DNA from: Photobacterium sanguinicancri
Lineage (GTDB): Bacteria > Pseudomonadota > Gammaproteobacteria > Enterobacterales > Vibrionaceae
DNA length: 44,652 nucleotides
Assembly (NCBI RefSeq): GCF_002265265.1
Contig: NZ_NOIF01000019.1
Location: 1 to 44,652 of the forward strand
Direction of reading: 5' to 3'
Position 1 is the first letter of the stretch; each line of letters opens with the position of its first letter. The translations under genes were made by a program, and so were the position numbers. This document shows, one piece after another, positions 35,908 through 44,373 of the stretch. A model generated the notes under the pieces. The model made no database searches and was not told the origin of the DNA. It was given only the letters and a program-made list of their open reading frames with translations.

Positions 35908-36043
35908 CGTTAATTTTATCGCTGAAGGCTTGATTGTTAAAGAGCTTGAGGGAAATAAACAAGAAAAACCCTATTTTTTAACTACCCTACTCACTAGTTA
36001 AAAATCAATGAGTTACAAGTAGCAAAAAAATAGGGTAAAAAAG
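35908..36043 (-). promoter_or_regulatory. CRISPR leader
   Basis: The 136-bp AT-rich stretch between csy4 and the first repeat is the leader, driving the array on the minus strand and receiving new spacers. It contains a perfect 12-bp inverted repeat, ACCCTATTTTTT (35968-35979) and AAAAAATAGGGT (36025-36036), 45 bp apart. Next to the first repeat on the minus strand, AATCAAGCCTTCA differs from the IHF consensus by one defined base, a possible IHF site as used in type I-F adaptation. The ACCCTATTTTT element also occurs 81 bp upstream of cas1. Confidence 0.8.
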
Positions 36044-36598
36044 CTAGAACCAAGGAATAGTTGCTTGTGAACTAAAACCATAGCTAGAGTATTCACCGTT
36101 TACGGCTTGCTGGGTAATATCACCATGCTTCACATAAATACGCAGTACGTTTTTATTAGAAAGGCTTTGCAACTGCAAATACGGTAAATCCAATTGTGGT
36201 TGTTTGGTATCAGGAATTTTGTGCCGTGCTTCTTCCTCTCTTAACCAACCTTTTGCAATGGATCGCTTACGCAAGTTTTGCGGGCTTTTCTTTTGCAGCC
36301 GCGAAACAGTACGATAACCAATTAGATCGGATGGAACGGGCAGCACATCGCCAACTTGAGTGTAATCTCTCAGCCCTTTTAGCCAAGGTTGATCCATAAG
36401 TAACTCAATAGTTGGCTTAGATCCATGTAAACGCAGCACATCACCTAGCACTCGGCCATGCTTTGGAAAGCTTACTGCAACCTGCCCTTTGCAAGTTTGA
36501 GCCATTACGCGATGGAACTTGGCGAATAGATTATTTAATAAAGCAGGCGCCGTAATTTCGAGATCCGGCTCTACTTGAATATCAAGGTAGTAATCCAT
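36044..36598 (-). CDS. csy4: Csy4/Cas6f crRNA endoribonuclease
   Basis: A 184-residue protein with the type I-F Cas6 layout: N-terminal DYYLDIQVEPDLE strand, catalytic His29 in LFAKFHRVM (the same position as in the well-studied Pseudomonas enzyme), an arginine-rich region (YRTVSRLQKKSPQNLRKR) for binding the repeat hairpin, and the C-terminal glycine-loop YGFSSQATIPWF. It cuts pre-crRNA at the base of the repeat stem and stays bound to the 3' hairpin in the Csy complex. It starts 2 bp after csy3 and ends 136 bp before the array. It should also be able to process the two repeat-like hairpins found between cas2-3 and csy1. Confidence 0.95.
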   Translation of the reverse strand: MDYYLDIQVEPDLEITAPALLNNLFAKFHRVMAQTCKGQVAVSFPKHGRVLGDVLRLHGSKPTIELLMDQPWLKGLRDYTQVGDVLPVPSDLIGYRTVSRLQKKSPQNLRKRSIAKGWLREEEARHKIPDTKQPQLDLPYLQLQSLSNKNVLRIYVKHGDITQQAVNGEYSSYGFSSQATIPWF

Positions 36599-36600
36599 TA

Positions 36601-37584
36601 TTACTCTCCGAATACGCCACCGCGAACCAACATCGCCATTAGGTAGTGTTGATCATTAAGCTCTGGGGTTTTATCTTTCAGCATCCAGCTATCAAGAATG
36701 TTATAGAAATCTGTTTTGTCTTTTGGTTTACGGTAGGCAACACCACGGTTGGTTACGCTACCATATGGTTCAATGGCAATTGGACCAAACTCGTCACTTT
36801 GTGGGTACCAAGTATCAATCGTGCGCAAAGCATTACCAATTTTTTGCGAGTGCATGGCTGCTTGGCCGCCAAGCTGATAAAGGAACTTACTCTTCTTGTC
36901 GCCAGAGTTCATTACCAATTCTTGTGATGGAAAAACAGTTTGCGCTTCACCAAGTTGAACATAGGCTTCAACTGTCAATAGTGTTGCTTTTTCGCCTAAA
37001 AGCCCTAATTCAATAACAGATGATATTTGCTCTAATTTATCGTTATTGTGATCAAAAGATTTCAAACAAAGATCTTGTGCATCGAATGTCCACTGCTGTT
37101 CACCGTGGCTGATACGCACTTCTACTTGCTCTGCACCTACGCGGTTACGCCACAAGAAACGACCATTAGCTAAGTTGGTAGCGTAACGCTTCGCCAGTTC
37201 TTTAAAGCCATTTGCTTGAACATAACTAGAGATCTTATCCGCTAAAGCAGACTGATACTCAGGGTTATTACAAGTTGATGGCACAGCTAAGTCGCCTAAT
37301 ACACGCAATGTGAAGGTGACTTTCAGTGTGTCGGAATCAAATGGTAACGCGGCGTTATCGACAGTTTGTAAGTTAGCTTTTTCTACTTCAGCATCGATTT
37401 TACTGGCTTTCGCGCCTTTCAAGCGGTTTGAAATGGTACCACGTACTGATTTTTCTGTTACTTGAATTGCAGTCCAGCCACTTTTTTCAGCGCGATCTTG
37501 CCAGTTACCTGAAAGCATGACGGCATCTGAACACGCAAGTTTAGATTCAAAAGCCAATACGGAAGGGGTGGTTAATTTTGTCAT
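36601..37584 (-). CDS. csy3: Csy3/Cas7f backbone subunit
   Basis: A 327-residue RAMP protein that forms the helical backbone of the type I-F surveillance complex and covers the spacer part of crRNA. The N-terminal [20 protein letters not shown], the central [18 protein letters not shown] and the C-terminal ending [15 protein letters not shown] are typical of Csy3. AAGGAAAATAACA before its ATG provides a good ribosome-binding site, consistent with the higher dose needed of this subunit (six per canonical complex). It follows csy2 by 11 bp. Confidence 0.95.
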   Translation of the reverse strand: MTKLTTPSVLAFESKLACSDAVMLSGNWQDRAEKSGWTAIQVTEKSVRGTISNRLKGAKASKIDAEVEKANLQTVDNAALPFDSDTLKVTFTLRVLGDLAVPSTCNNPEYQSALADKISSYVQANGFKELAKRYATNLANGRFLWRNRVGAEQVEVRISHGEQQWTFDAQDLCLKSFDHNNDKLEQISSVIELGLLGEKATLLTVEAYVQLGEAQTVFPSQELVMNSGDKKSKFLYQLGGQAAMHSQKIGNALRTIDTWYPQSDEFGPIAIEPYGSVTNRGVAYRKPKDKTDFYNILDSWMLKDKTPELNDQHYLMAMLVRGGVFGE

Positions 37585-37595
37585 TGTTATTTTCC

Positions 37596-38531
37596 TTAAA
37601 AATCGAAATCTAATTCTTCATCAGCCATTGTGTCGCCCTCTGCAATCTCTTGAGTCCGACATACATAAAACGGGGCGTGGTAATTGTATTGCCACATTAT
37701 TTCTTGTAGAGATTCGAGCTTACTCGGCGCTCCAACCCACTCACCAATGCTGTGCACTGGCTCAACAAAGCTCACTGGTGTTTGGTTGTCGCGTACATTA
37801 GCGACTTCTCCTGCTGAGTAGGTTGGCGCTATTTGCTTGTAGCCAATTTGAATTGGCACTAGGTAACCTTTGGGCTTTGCTACTTTTTCCCATTTCACTT
37901 TACCGCTTTCGTCCGAGTCACTTAATGGCTCGTCTGTCGCTGAAAATTTAAGGGCTGAAAAGTCCAACCAGTTCCCTAACGAACTACCGCTTTGTTCATT
38001 CTTTTCAGCCAGTAAATCTGAACGTTCACGTAGCACAAAACCCGGTAATAAACGGCGCAAAATCGCTTTATGGCAATCACTCTTAGCCAGTTTGCAACTG
38101 TCGATAGAAGTAATACGCCCGCCTGCTAACTTATGCCTTTCGGCTAACGCTTTGATCGCGGCACATTGTTCATCCCGTATTTGCTCACTAACAATATTGA
38201 TACCGCTTGCTTTAATCACTAAAGAGACCGTTAAGTGCATGCGCCCTTCTTCATTAATCGGCGCTGTCTTTCCCTCTTTTGTTAACGGGTTTCGAGTCAA
38301 GGCAAAGGAGTAAGGCTCGTATTGATTTTCTCGATAAGCATGAACTTGATGCTGGTGACACATGATGCCAACATCGTCTAAACGAATGCCGTGGCTTTGC
38401 TGTAACTTACGCGATAACGCATGTACGTAACCAAGAAAGTGCGTAACAGCAGGAAAGCCATAAGTAAACCCAGCAATCGCATTAGCATTACTGATGCATA
38501 TGTTTTTTAAGATAAGATATTGTGCTGCCAT
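37596..38531 (-). CDS. csy2: Csy2/Cas5f subunit
   Basis: A 311-residue protein starting at the ATG at 38531, which overlaps the csy1 stop in the form TAATG; GGAG lies 8-9 nt upstream. A start five codons earlier (38546) is possible but lies inside csy1. The N-terminal [31 protein letters not shown] and the internal [10 protein letters not shown] end match type I-F Csy2, which with Csy1 holds the 5' handle of crRNA and helps read the PAM. The overlap indicates translational coupling and 1:1 production with Csy1. Confidence 0.94.
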   Translation of the reverse strand: MAAQYLILKNICISNANAIAGFTYGFPAVTHFLGYVHALSRKLQQSHGIRLDDVGIMCHQHQVHAYRENQYEPYSFALTRNPLTKEGKTAPINEEGRMHLTVSLVIKASGINIVSEQIRDEQCAAIKALAERHKLAGGRITSIDSCKLAKSDCHKAILRRLLPGFVLRERSDLLAEKNEQSGSSLGNWLDFSALKFSATDEPLSDSDESGKVKWEKVAKPKGYLVPIQIGYKQIAPTYSAGEVANVRDNQTPVSFVEPVHSIGEWVGAPSKLESLQEIMWQYNYHAPFYVCRTQEIAEGDTMADEELDFDF

Positions 38532-39835
38532 TAGCTTATCTCCCACAGTGCTTGCTTAAAGGCTTCTTGCCATTGATTTGATTCCACAAGGCCGAGTGAG
38601 AGCTCATCTTTGGCAAAGTGATTTACATTAGCGACTAACCAACCACCGAATGCTTTAGCAATATCTTGCAGCCATTGGTCATCATGCTGATCCCACTTAG
38701 GGTTGTTGGGATCTAGCCAACGACATTGCGCAGCAGGTAGTTCATTGGTCTCGTCACTCCACCCTAGAGATAATTGCTGCCATTGGCTTACTTTGGCAAA
38801 CACTTCATCAATCACTTCATCAACTAACCGCTTAACTTTGTTTCGGATAGCTAAGTTACTTTCTCGCTCTTGCTGATTCACTTGAATCAAAAAGCTCACT
38901 AGGCGCTTGATAGCAAATCGCGTGGCATAGCGAAGCTCTGGGTGAGTAAAGATGTTGTCACTGGTTAGTGGCGCTTTAAGCTGCGATTGCCACTCAGGAG
39001 GACGAGTAGAAAATAGATAATTACGCCCACCTCGACCTGAATTAAGCTGTGATACGTTTTGTGGTTTAGAGCCACCAGCAATCGTCACGGCTAAGTTCGG
39101 GTATGCCACAACAGGTTCTGAATGCGGTACTTGTTTTTTACGTGCTTCTCGGGCTGCCACCATCTCTTGGCTAAAGCGGCTGTGATTAATCTCTTGATAG
39201 ATCGCCTGAGAAAGCGAAGAAGAATACAGCGGCGCTAACAAGTGGTACTCGTTATCCGCGATGGGAAAATAAACTTGTTTAGCGAGTGTGTGGCTGCTTG
39301 GTGTGGCATCTAGCAACGCTTGCTTTAAGCCAACTCGCCACTCTTCTAGCTGAGTATCATTTTTAGCTATGACTTTCAAAGACGACACATCATCTAATTT
39401 CAAGTAATCAAGCAAAGACTCACCGTTGTCATCCGATAGCTGCAATAACCTTGCGACATCAAGCGCTGCTGCATTACCTACTGCGTCAATGGCGGGCATT
39501 TGTAGTACGGCAGTATCTAGATAACGATTGTCTTGCCCTAAGTCAGCAGCTAGAACATTTGTGCCTTTGGCGGAACTATGAGTGAACTTAACGGCATGGG
39601 TTGCCATGCTGATCTGCGAAGCCCTTTTCGCTGCGCTATCCAACCAGTTTGAGGCATCAAAATCTGAACGTAGCTTGTCTCGCTTATCAGCAAATGTGAC
39701 GTCAACGCTCTCTATGTCTTGCGCCGTTGTCGCCTGACTACGTTCCTTTTCATGGTCTTTATCGAGTGCTTCTCGCTTGGTTTGATAGCGATCCTCAATA
39801 AAGTGATGAATTGCTTTGGTTAATGATTCTGCCAT
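38531..39835 (-). CDS. csy1: Csy1/Cas8f large subunit
   Basis: A 434-residue type I-F large subunit, the length expected for the family. A charged coiled-coil-like N-terminus (residues 1-55) is followed by the conserved KFTHSSAKG region and, near the middle, GGSKPQNVSQLNSGRGGRNYL, a Csy1 signature that contributes to PAM recognition. GGAGG lies 4-5 nt before the ATG. Unlike the other cas genes it is separated from its upstream neighbour by 216 bp, so csy1-csy4 probably has its own promoter there. That gap also contains a mini-CRISPR on the opposite strand, which is well placed to regulate it. Confidence 0.95.
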   Translation of the reverse strand: MAESLTKAIHHFIEDRYQTKREALDKDHEKERSQATTAQDIESVDVTFADKRDKLRSDFDASNWLDSAAKRASQISMATHAVKFTHSSAKGTNVLAADLGQDNRYLDTAVLQMPAIDAVGNAAALDVARLLQLSDDNGESLLDYLKLDDVSSLKVIAKNDTQLEEWRVGLKQALLDATPSSHTLAKQVYFPIADNEYHLLAPLYSSSLSQAIYQEINHSRFSQEMVAAREARKKQVPHSEPVVAYPNLAVTIAGGSKPQNVSQLNSGRGGRNYLFSTRPPEWQSQLKAPLTSDNIFTHPELRYATRFAIKRLVSFLIQVNQQERESNLAIRNKVKRLVDEVIDEVFAKVSQWQQLSLGWSDETNELPAAQCRWLDPNNPKWDQHDDQWLQDIAKAFGGWLVANVNHFAKDELSLGLVESNQWQEAFKQALWEIS

Positions 39836-39928
39836 TATCCCTCCATAAGATATGGTGTGACAAGATACCGTAAATTTAACATCAAATACAAAACCTTACA
39901 GTGGTATTTGTTTCATATTGAGCATTAA

Positions 39929-39957
39929 TTCACATCTCACTACCATTGGCTTAAAAT
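39929..39957 (+). promoter_or_regulatory. Sigma70-like promoter of the mini-CRISPR
   Basis: TTCACA (39929-39934; 5 of 6 consensus bases) and TAAAAT (39952-39957; 5 of 6) are separated by exactly 17 bp. The predicted start (~39964) falls one base before the stem of the first repeat-like unit, so the transcript would be almost leaderless. The promoter is divergent from csy1. Confidence 0.6.
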
Positions 39958-39959
39958 CT

Positions 39960-40038
39960 TCGTTTTACGTTCCGCGTAGCTTAGAAATATACTGCAGTAT
40001 TTTTCATACCGTTTACTACCGAACAGGTAGCTTGCTGA
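39960..40038 (+). ncRNA. Mini-CRISPR with two degenerate type I-F repeats and a 23-nt spacer (candidate cas-regulating or antitoxin guide RNA)
   Basis: Unit 1 (39960-39987) keeps the 3' ten bases AGCTTAGAAA of the array repeat, including the full handle CTTAGAAA, but its stem is rewritten to TTACG/CGTAG with loop TTCCG, in exactly the same positions (5-bp stem, 5-nt loop, one G-T pair). Unit 2 (40011-40038) matches the repeat at 20 of 28 positions, with loop GAACA intact and a compensatory G-C to A-T swap (CTACC/GGTAG). The 23-nt spacer (39988-40010) contains the palindrome ATACTGCAGTAT. Csy4 cutting would give a 51-nt RNA (39980-40030) instead of the usual 60. A promoter precedes it and a hairpin follows. 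The layout resembles CreR (cas autorepression) or CreA (toxin-repressing guide) RNAs; I infer function only. Confidence 0.7.
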
Positions 40039-40059
40039 GCTAGCATAATCACTAGCTCA
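40036..40059. terminator. Hairpin at the end of the mini-CRISPR and of cas2-3
   Basis: A perfect 8-bp stem TGAGCTAG/CTAGCTCA with an 8-nt loop begins at the last bases of repeat-like unit 2 and includes the cas2-3 stop codon. It could end the mini-CRISPR transcript on the plus strand and attenuate cas2-3 readthrough into csy1 on the minus strand. There is no long T-run, so termination strength is uncertain. Confidence 0.5.
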
Positions 40060-43000
40060 TATCTTTCCCTTCAAAAATTCCGAGTACAGGGTGATACAAC
40101 CATTGCTTGCCTAACTCGTTCTCGCATGGTGCTCGTAAGCTAACCGAAGCAAACTGAATACAGGTTTCTTGCAACTCTGTATCGTGCCATTCGGATAGCT
40201 GTTCAATAACCTCAGGCAACTCTGCGGCCCCCCAAATTGAATTACTATCAGCCACCAACAACTCGCCAAAAGGCGCAAAACCAGACGAGTCAATAAGTTC
40301 ATTCGACACCCTATCCCACTGTTTGAATACAGGCTCTTCATCAAGCTCATTCAACATACATACGTAATCAATAGACGGGTTACTTTGTCTAAATGGTGTC
40401 TGCTTTTGGAACTCCGCAAATAAATGCGCTTTGCTGTTGCTGTACCAAGGCTTCACCGTATCTCTGAGCTTTAAATTCATAGCGAGATGTTCGAGTTCAA
40501 TAAAACCACCTACTTGTTTATTTACAAATAGCTGACTTCTATCAGGTTCAACAAATCTTGGTGAAGAGCTAATTTTATGTAGGTTGCTTGCTTCCATCTG
40601 CAAGCATAAATCATGAGACGAAAGCTGAAGACATGGCGTCTTGGGGCCATTTTTACTTAACCTAAAAGTTTGCTTACTTTCGAATCCAGGTTTTGAATAG
40701 GCTGCTTTATCTTCGCCTTTAAGCGCCTTAACGTTCTGATTTAAAACTAAAATATTGGTGCTCCGCGGCTCAATGCGCCTGTGCCTTTGCACACGCCCTG
40801 CTAACTGGATTATCGAGCGCATAGAGCTTGGTTCTACCACGGCCCAGTCATAGTCATGATCTCGCCCGACTTCCGCCACGGGCGTTGCGAGTACCACAAA
40901 AATATGGTGTTGCTCGGGGTATTGGTTCAATGCTGCTTCAACCACTGGCGTTTTGATGATCCCTTGCAGATCGTCTCGGTCACGTTGCAACAGCCCATCT
41001 AATTGTTGCTCTATGGCCGAGCGCACCGCTAAAGGATGCTGGCTATGATAGATACAGTAATGGATGCGCGTATTTTCAGGCGGCGGGGTTGCTAACAAGT
41101 GCTTTGCTACAGCCACTAAAGGCTCAATATTGGCCATGCGAACAATACCTGCCGATACTGTTTTCCCTTTAGAGCCTTGCAGTTCAGAAACCGTTTTATG
41201 ATCAACGGCAAGCTGAGTTATTCCTTGATATACGGTTTTAGCAAAAGTTTCGATAACTTGGTGCGGTGGAAGTTTAACCTCTGCTATTTTCAGCCAGTCA
41301 CCTTTGTGTAGATGCTCGGAATGTTTGGTCAGTTTCTCTGCTCTAAGCTTTGTAAACTCATCGTGACTGGCTCTAAATTCAGCGATACCACCTGCACTAC
41401 TGGATTTCACACCAAATTCATCAAACCATGCACATGAAACAGGCATGGCAACTTGCTGTCCAATCACTTGATTGTATTGCGCACGCCCACTTTGGTAACA
41501 AGCAAATAAGTGTGTGACTAAGGCTGGCGGTAGCGTGGCTGAAGACAGCAGAACACGAGAACCAAGCAAGCCTGAAAAATACACCAAACGCGCAAGTGCT
41601 GGATCGTCTTCTAACGAAAAGTCATCTGGTTCATCGAGTACTAAATCACTGGTTAATAGGCGTAACATAGGCGCAATTTGTTGGCCTCCTGTCACGCCTT
41701 CTGATACGGGAATAATATGATCTATGGTGCTAACAGATATTGGAGCACTTACTAGTTTATGAACTGCACCTTTATTTTCTAACCAACGATGTAAATACTG
41801 GTTATCAATTTCACCGTCATAACGCACATATTCATGCTCGGCAAAGATCTGTTCTGACTCACTTCCACCTTCGCTAGCTCTCTCTAATTTTTCTAGTTCT
41901 TCTTGCTGCTTTTGCTTATAAAACAGCTCTTTCACCGCTTGAGAACCAATGTGTACTGCGAGGTCGTCAGTATCTAAGTTCAGCCTTTGCTGTAGCGCAT
42001 CACCCGTTTGTAAAGTAAGGGTACGTAGGCCTAATGCCACACTAAAACGACAACCTATTGTAGGATTAGAAAGGCCATACATAATACGCGCATTTGCAAA
42101 GGTTTTACCTTGGCCTGTGGATGCCATATTTACGCCGAAAAAGCCTTGTTGCTCAGTTTGTTCAGCAATGCTGTAGGCACAGTCGTAGGCTTTATCTTGC
42201 CAGCGGAATTTACTGATTTTGCTGCGACGTTTGAAACCTTTGTGATTGGTGATAGCAGGCATTACCCCGCGAAGCTTAGGCATTGTACGCGCTAATATGT
42301 AGGCATTATGAGCCACGCCCACGCAGTGCTCATCAAGCTGTTGTTTTGGCTTTCCTGTTTCTCTGTAGGTATTGGCATTGGCGTTATAGCCTTCATCTTG
42401 CCAATAGGTATTTGGTTCCCCTGAAGAATATGCATGATCAGCCAACATCAATGCCATGCGAGCAATGTGTAATGGAAAGGCTTTATCAAGGGAGGCGTAC
42501 TCCGCCAAGTTAGCTTGATTCAATGCACGCTTCGATAGCTCCTTGGCTTTACTGCGCCATTTATAACTTCGCATTGGTGTACCGTGAGGAAACACGGTAA
42601 CAGCGACTCTTTCTGCAGGAGTAAACTTATCTATGCAATGGTTTAGCGCATTCCAATTGGCGCCAAAGCCCGTAAGCCAGCTATCCACATCATTTAAGTC
42701 TTGTTTTGGTCCATCACCAAGGCATTTTGGTAATCGGTGATGAGATAAAATCAACCAGACAATACATTGGGCAAGCGGGGACTGAGACAAATCAGTAAAG
42801 CTAACACTTTGCGTTGGGTCACAACCTTCAATTAGTGGTTTGTCATCATTTTCAGAAACGGAACCAAGATGCTCTAACCACTCTTGATCGGTTCTGCCTG
42901 CCACAAAACCAATAAACAGTTGGCAAGATAGCCACTCGTGGCGGTAAGGTTCGAACCCTTTGCTTTTTGATTTAGGTTTTAGTTTTTGTTGAAACAGTTT

Positions 43001-43387
43001 GTTACCTTTCCCAAAATCATGAAACAGAGCAGCAATTCCAGCCATGAGAGCGGAAGTTTGAATGCTATTCATGTTATTTTCGTCTTGGCTTCGAAGAATA
43101 TCCCGCTGAGTCGTATTAGTTGGAACACTGCCATCTAAATTAAACTTGCGACGATTACCAACAACCCACATTAATTCAGTATGGTTTTTACCACGCACCC
43201 AATGGCAAGCGACAGCGGTATTGCGCCTTGCTGTTTTCTTTAGTAATTGTCTTAATGTTTTTAGCCCTTCATAGGTGATTGGCGTCTGCCATGTTCGCCT
43301 ACCTTTACGCTCTGCAAATTGGTCTAAGACGCGGCGTGTTTCTGGTAAGGCTTGTTTGCTGCACTCAGAAACCAATAAAATATTCAC
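40052..43387 (-). CDS. cas2-3: Cas2-Cas3 fusion nuclease-helicase
   Basis: An 1111-residue fusion typical of type I-F. Residues 1-~90 form the Cas2 domain (MNILLVSECSKQALPETRRVL). The HD nuclease has His123-Asp124 in ALFHDFGKG, His150, and HH216-217 in ILSHHRLP. The helicase has Walker A STGQGKT (~423-429), DEPD (585-588), SAT in LLSSATLP and motif VI QLAGRVQRHRR. It degrades DNA marked by the Csy complex and, with Cas1, integrates new spacers. The start is a GTG at 43387, 2 bp after the cas1 stop, with GGAG 8 nt upstream. All key residues are present, so the enzyme looks functional. Confidence 0.96.
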   Translation of the reverse strand: MNILLVSECSKQALPETRRVLDQFAERKGRRTWQTPITYEGLKTLRQLLKKTARRNTAVACHWVRGKNHTELMWVVGNRRKFNLDGSVPTNTTQRDILRSQDENNMNSIQTSALMAGIAALFHDFGKGNKLFQQKLKPKSKSKGFEPYRHEWLSCQLFIGFVAGRTDQEWLEHLGSVSENDDKPLIEGCDPTQSVSFTDLSQSPLAQCIVWLILSHHRLPKCLGDGPKQDLNDVDSWLTGFGANWNALNHCIDKFTPAERVAVTVFPHGTPMRSYKWRSKAKELSKRALNQANLAEYASLDKAFPLHIARMALMLADHAYSSGEPNTYWQDEGYNANANTYRETGKPKQQLDEHCVGVAHNAYILARTMPKLRGVMPAITNHKGFKRRSKISKFRWQDKAYDCAYSIAEQTEQQGFFGVNMASTGQGKTFANARIMYGLSNPTIGCRFSVALGLRTLTLQTGDALQQRLNLDTDDLAVHIGSQAVKELFYKQKQQEELEKLERASEGGSESEQIFAEHEYVRYDGEIDNQYLHRWLENKGAVHKLVSAPISVSTIDHIIPVSEGVTGGQQIAPMLRLLTSDLVLDEPDDFSLEDDPALARLVYFSGLLGSRVLLSSATLPPALVTHLFACYQSGRAQYNQVIGQQVAMPVSCAWFDEFGVKSSSAGGIAEFRASHDEFTKLRAEKLTKHSEHLHKGDWLKIAEVKLPPHQVIETFAKTVYQGITQLAVDHKTVSELQGSKGKTVSAGIVRMANIEPLVAVAKHLLATPPPENTRIHYCIYHSQHPLAVRSAIEQQLDGLLQRDRDDLQGIIKTPVVEAALNQYPEQHHIFVVLATPVAEVGRDHDYDWAVVEPSSMRSIIQLAGRVQRHRRIEPRSTNILVLNQNVKALKGEDKAAYSKPGFESKQTFRLSKNGPKTPCLQLSSHDLCLQMEASNLHKISSSPRFVEPDRSQLFVNKQVGGFIELEHLAMNLKLRDTVKPWYSNSKAHLFAEFQKQTPFRQSNPSIDYVCMLNELDEEPVFKQWDRVSNELIDSSGFAPFGELLVADSNSIWGAAELPEVIEQLSEWHDTELQETCIQFASVSLRAPCENELGKQWLYHPVLGIFEGKDMS

Positions 43388-43389
43388 CC

Positions 43390-44373
43390 TTACTGCTCCA
43401 CTTTGTTATTTTGCGCCAATGCTGAAGCCGTGCTTTGCAGTGTATCGATCATCACATCTAATGCATGGGCTGAGCGGAACTGATTTAAGCATCGCTGACG
43501 AAACTCTTGTTCGTCGTCTCCTTCCATGGCAGCGATAAAGGCTTGAGGTAATATTAACGCATCTTTAATTATATCTGCGACGTCAAACACCAACCCACCT
43601 CGGCGCGTTTTACCATGTAATACCGCTAATCCATGAGGCAGGCCAATCACCCAACATGCTGTTGCAGCCAAACCGTAAGCGAGATAATTACCATGGTCTA
43701 AAAATCGGTTAGCTATATCACTGCTGTTACCCCTTTCAGAGCGGGTAAAATCGCCATATTGGCTGGCATGGCAAGCGAGCTTATAAAGCGTTTTAGTGGT
43801 GGTTGCTTCTAAAGAGAGAAGATCTTGCGTAGTGGCACAGGTTTGCATTTTATCTTCAAAGCGATTCAATGCACTTTCTAGCTGTTCACCATTAAGAGTG
43901 AAGTCTTTTTTGATGTTGGTAGACAGCCAGTGCTTACGAATTTGCTTTATGCGTTCTAATTGAAATAGCTTTGCAGCTTCAAGGCGATGATGGTCGTCAA
44001 ACCAAAAACTTACCCATTGTTGGAGATACTCTGTTGGTCTATATTCAGACTGAGGAAGTAACCAAGACACGTCTACTTGTACTTCGTTGCCCGAGTACAA
44101 CGGTGTTCCACCACCACCACAAAAACCAACCAGAACCCCAGCTTTGGCTAACTCCCGCATTGCCGCTTGCGTAATCGATGTGCCTGTACCTAGCATTAGT
44201 GCGGTCGTATTTGCGATAGGAATATTCCAATACAGGCTTTCTTTACCTTGGTCGGTAACATATTCAACTCGCCCTGCATTTACCAATACACGACAATGCT
44301 GCAAGTAGTAAAGATTGGCACGCTTGGAGTGTAGGATCGTTTTCAGATCGCTAGGACTGATTACTTTGGCCAT
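43390..44373 (-). CDS. cas1: Cas1 integrase, type I-F
   Basis: A 327-residue integrase. The metal-binding residues of the family are in place: Glu189 (LLSLEATTT), His253 (AVLHGKTRRGG) and Asp264 or Asp267 (LVFDVADIIKD). The start has the typical I-F pattern SPSDLKTILHSKRANLYYLQHCRVLV. With the Cas2 part of Cas2-3 it inserts spacers at the leader end of the array. AGGTG lies 6 nt before the ATG. It is the first gene of the cas operon, so the operon promoter lies in 44374-44652. Confidence 0.96.
   Translation of the reverse strand: MAKVISPSDLKTILHSKRANLYYLQHCRVLVNAGRVEYVTDQGKESLYWNIPIANTTALMLGTGTSITQAAMRELAKAGVLVGFCGGGGTPLYSGNEVQVDVSWLLPQSEYRPTEYLQQWVSFWFDDHHRLEAAKLFQLERIKQIRKHWLSTNIKKDFTLNGEQLESALNRFEDKMQTCATTQDLLSLEATTTKTLYKLACHASQYGDFTRSERGNSSDIANRFLDHGNYLAYGLAATACWVIGLPHGLAVLHGKTRRGGLVFDVADIIKDALILPQAFIAAMEGDDEQEFRQRCLNQFRSAHALDVMIDTLQSTASALAQNNKVEQ

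Noticed and set aside
32718..35933. Open frames across the array with repeated LPNRQLRN, HCRTGSLE or FLSCLFGSE peptides
   Set aside because: They are translations of the CRISPR repeat in different frames; the 60-bp periodicity leaves frames open because it is a multiple of three. They are not proteins.
39896..39916. Six-codon ORF (MKQIPL) on the minus strand upstream of csy1, considered as a CreT-like toxin
   Set aside because: It has no ribosome-binding site and none of the rare-codon features reported for CreT toxins; the evidence is too weak to call a toxin-antitoxin RNA pair.
40011..40038. Mini-CRISPR as a merely decaying leftover of an old array
   Set aside because: Not fully excluded, but paired stem changes, an intact handle in the first unit, a matched promoter and a 3' hairpin fit maintained function better than decay.
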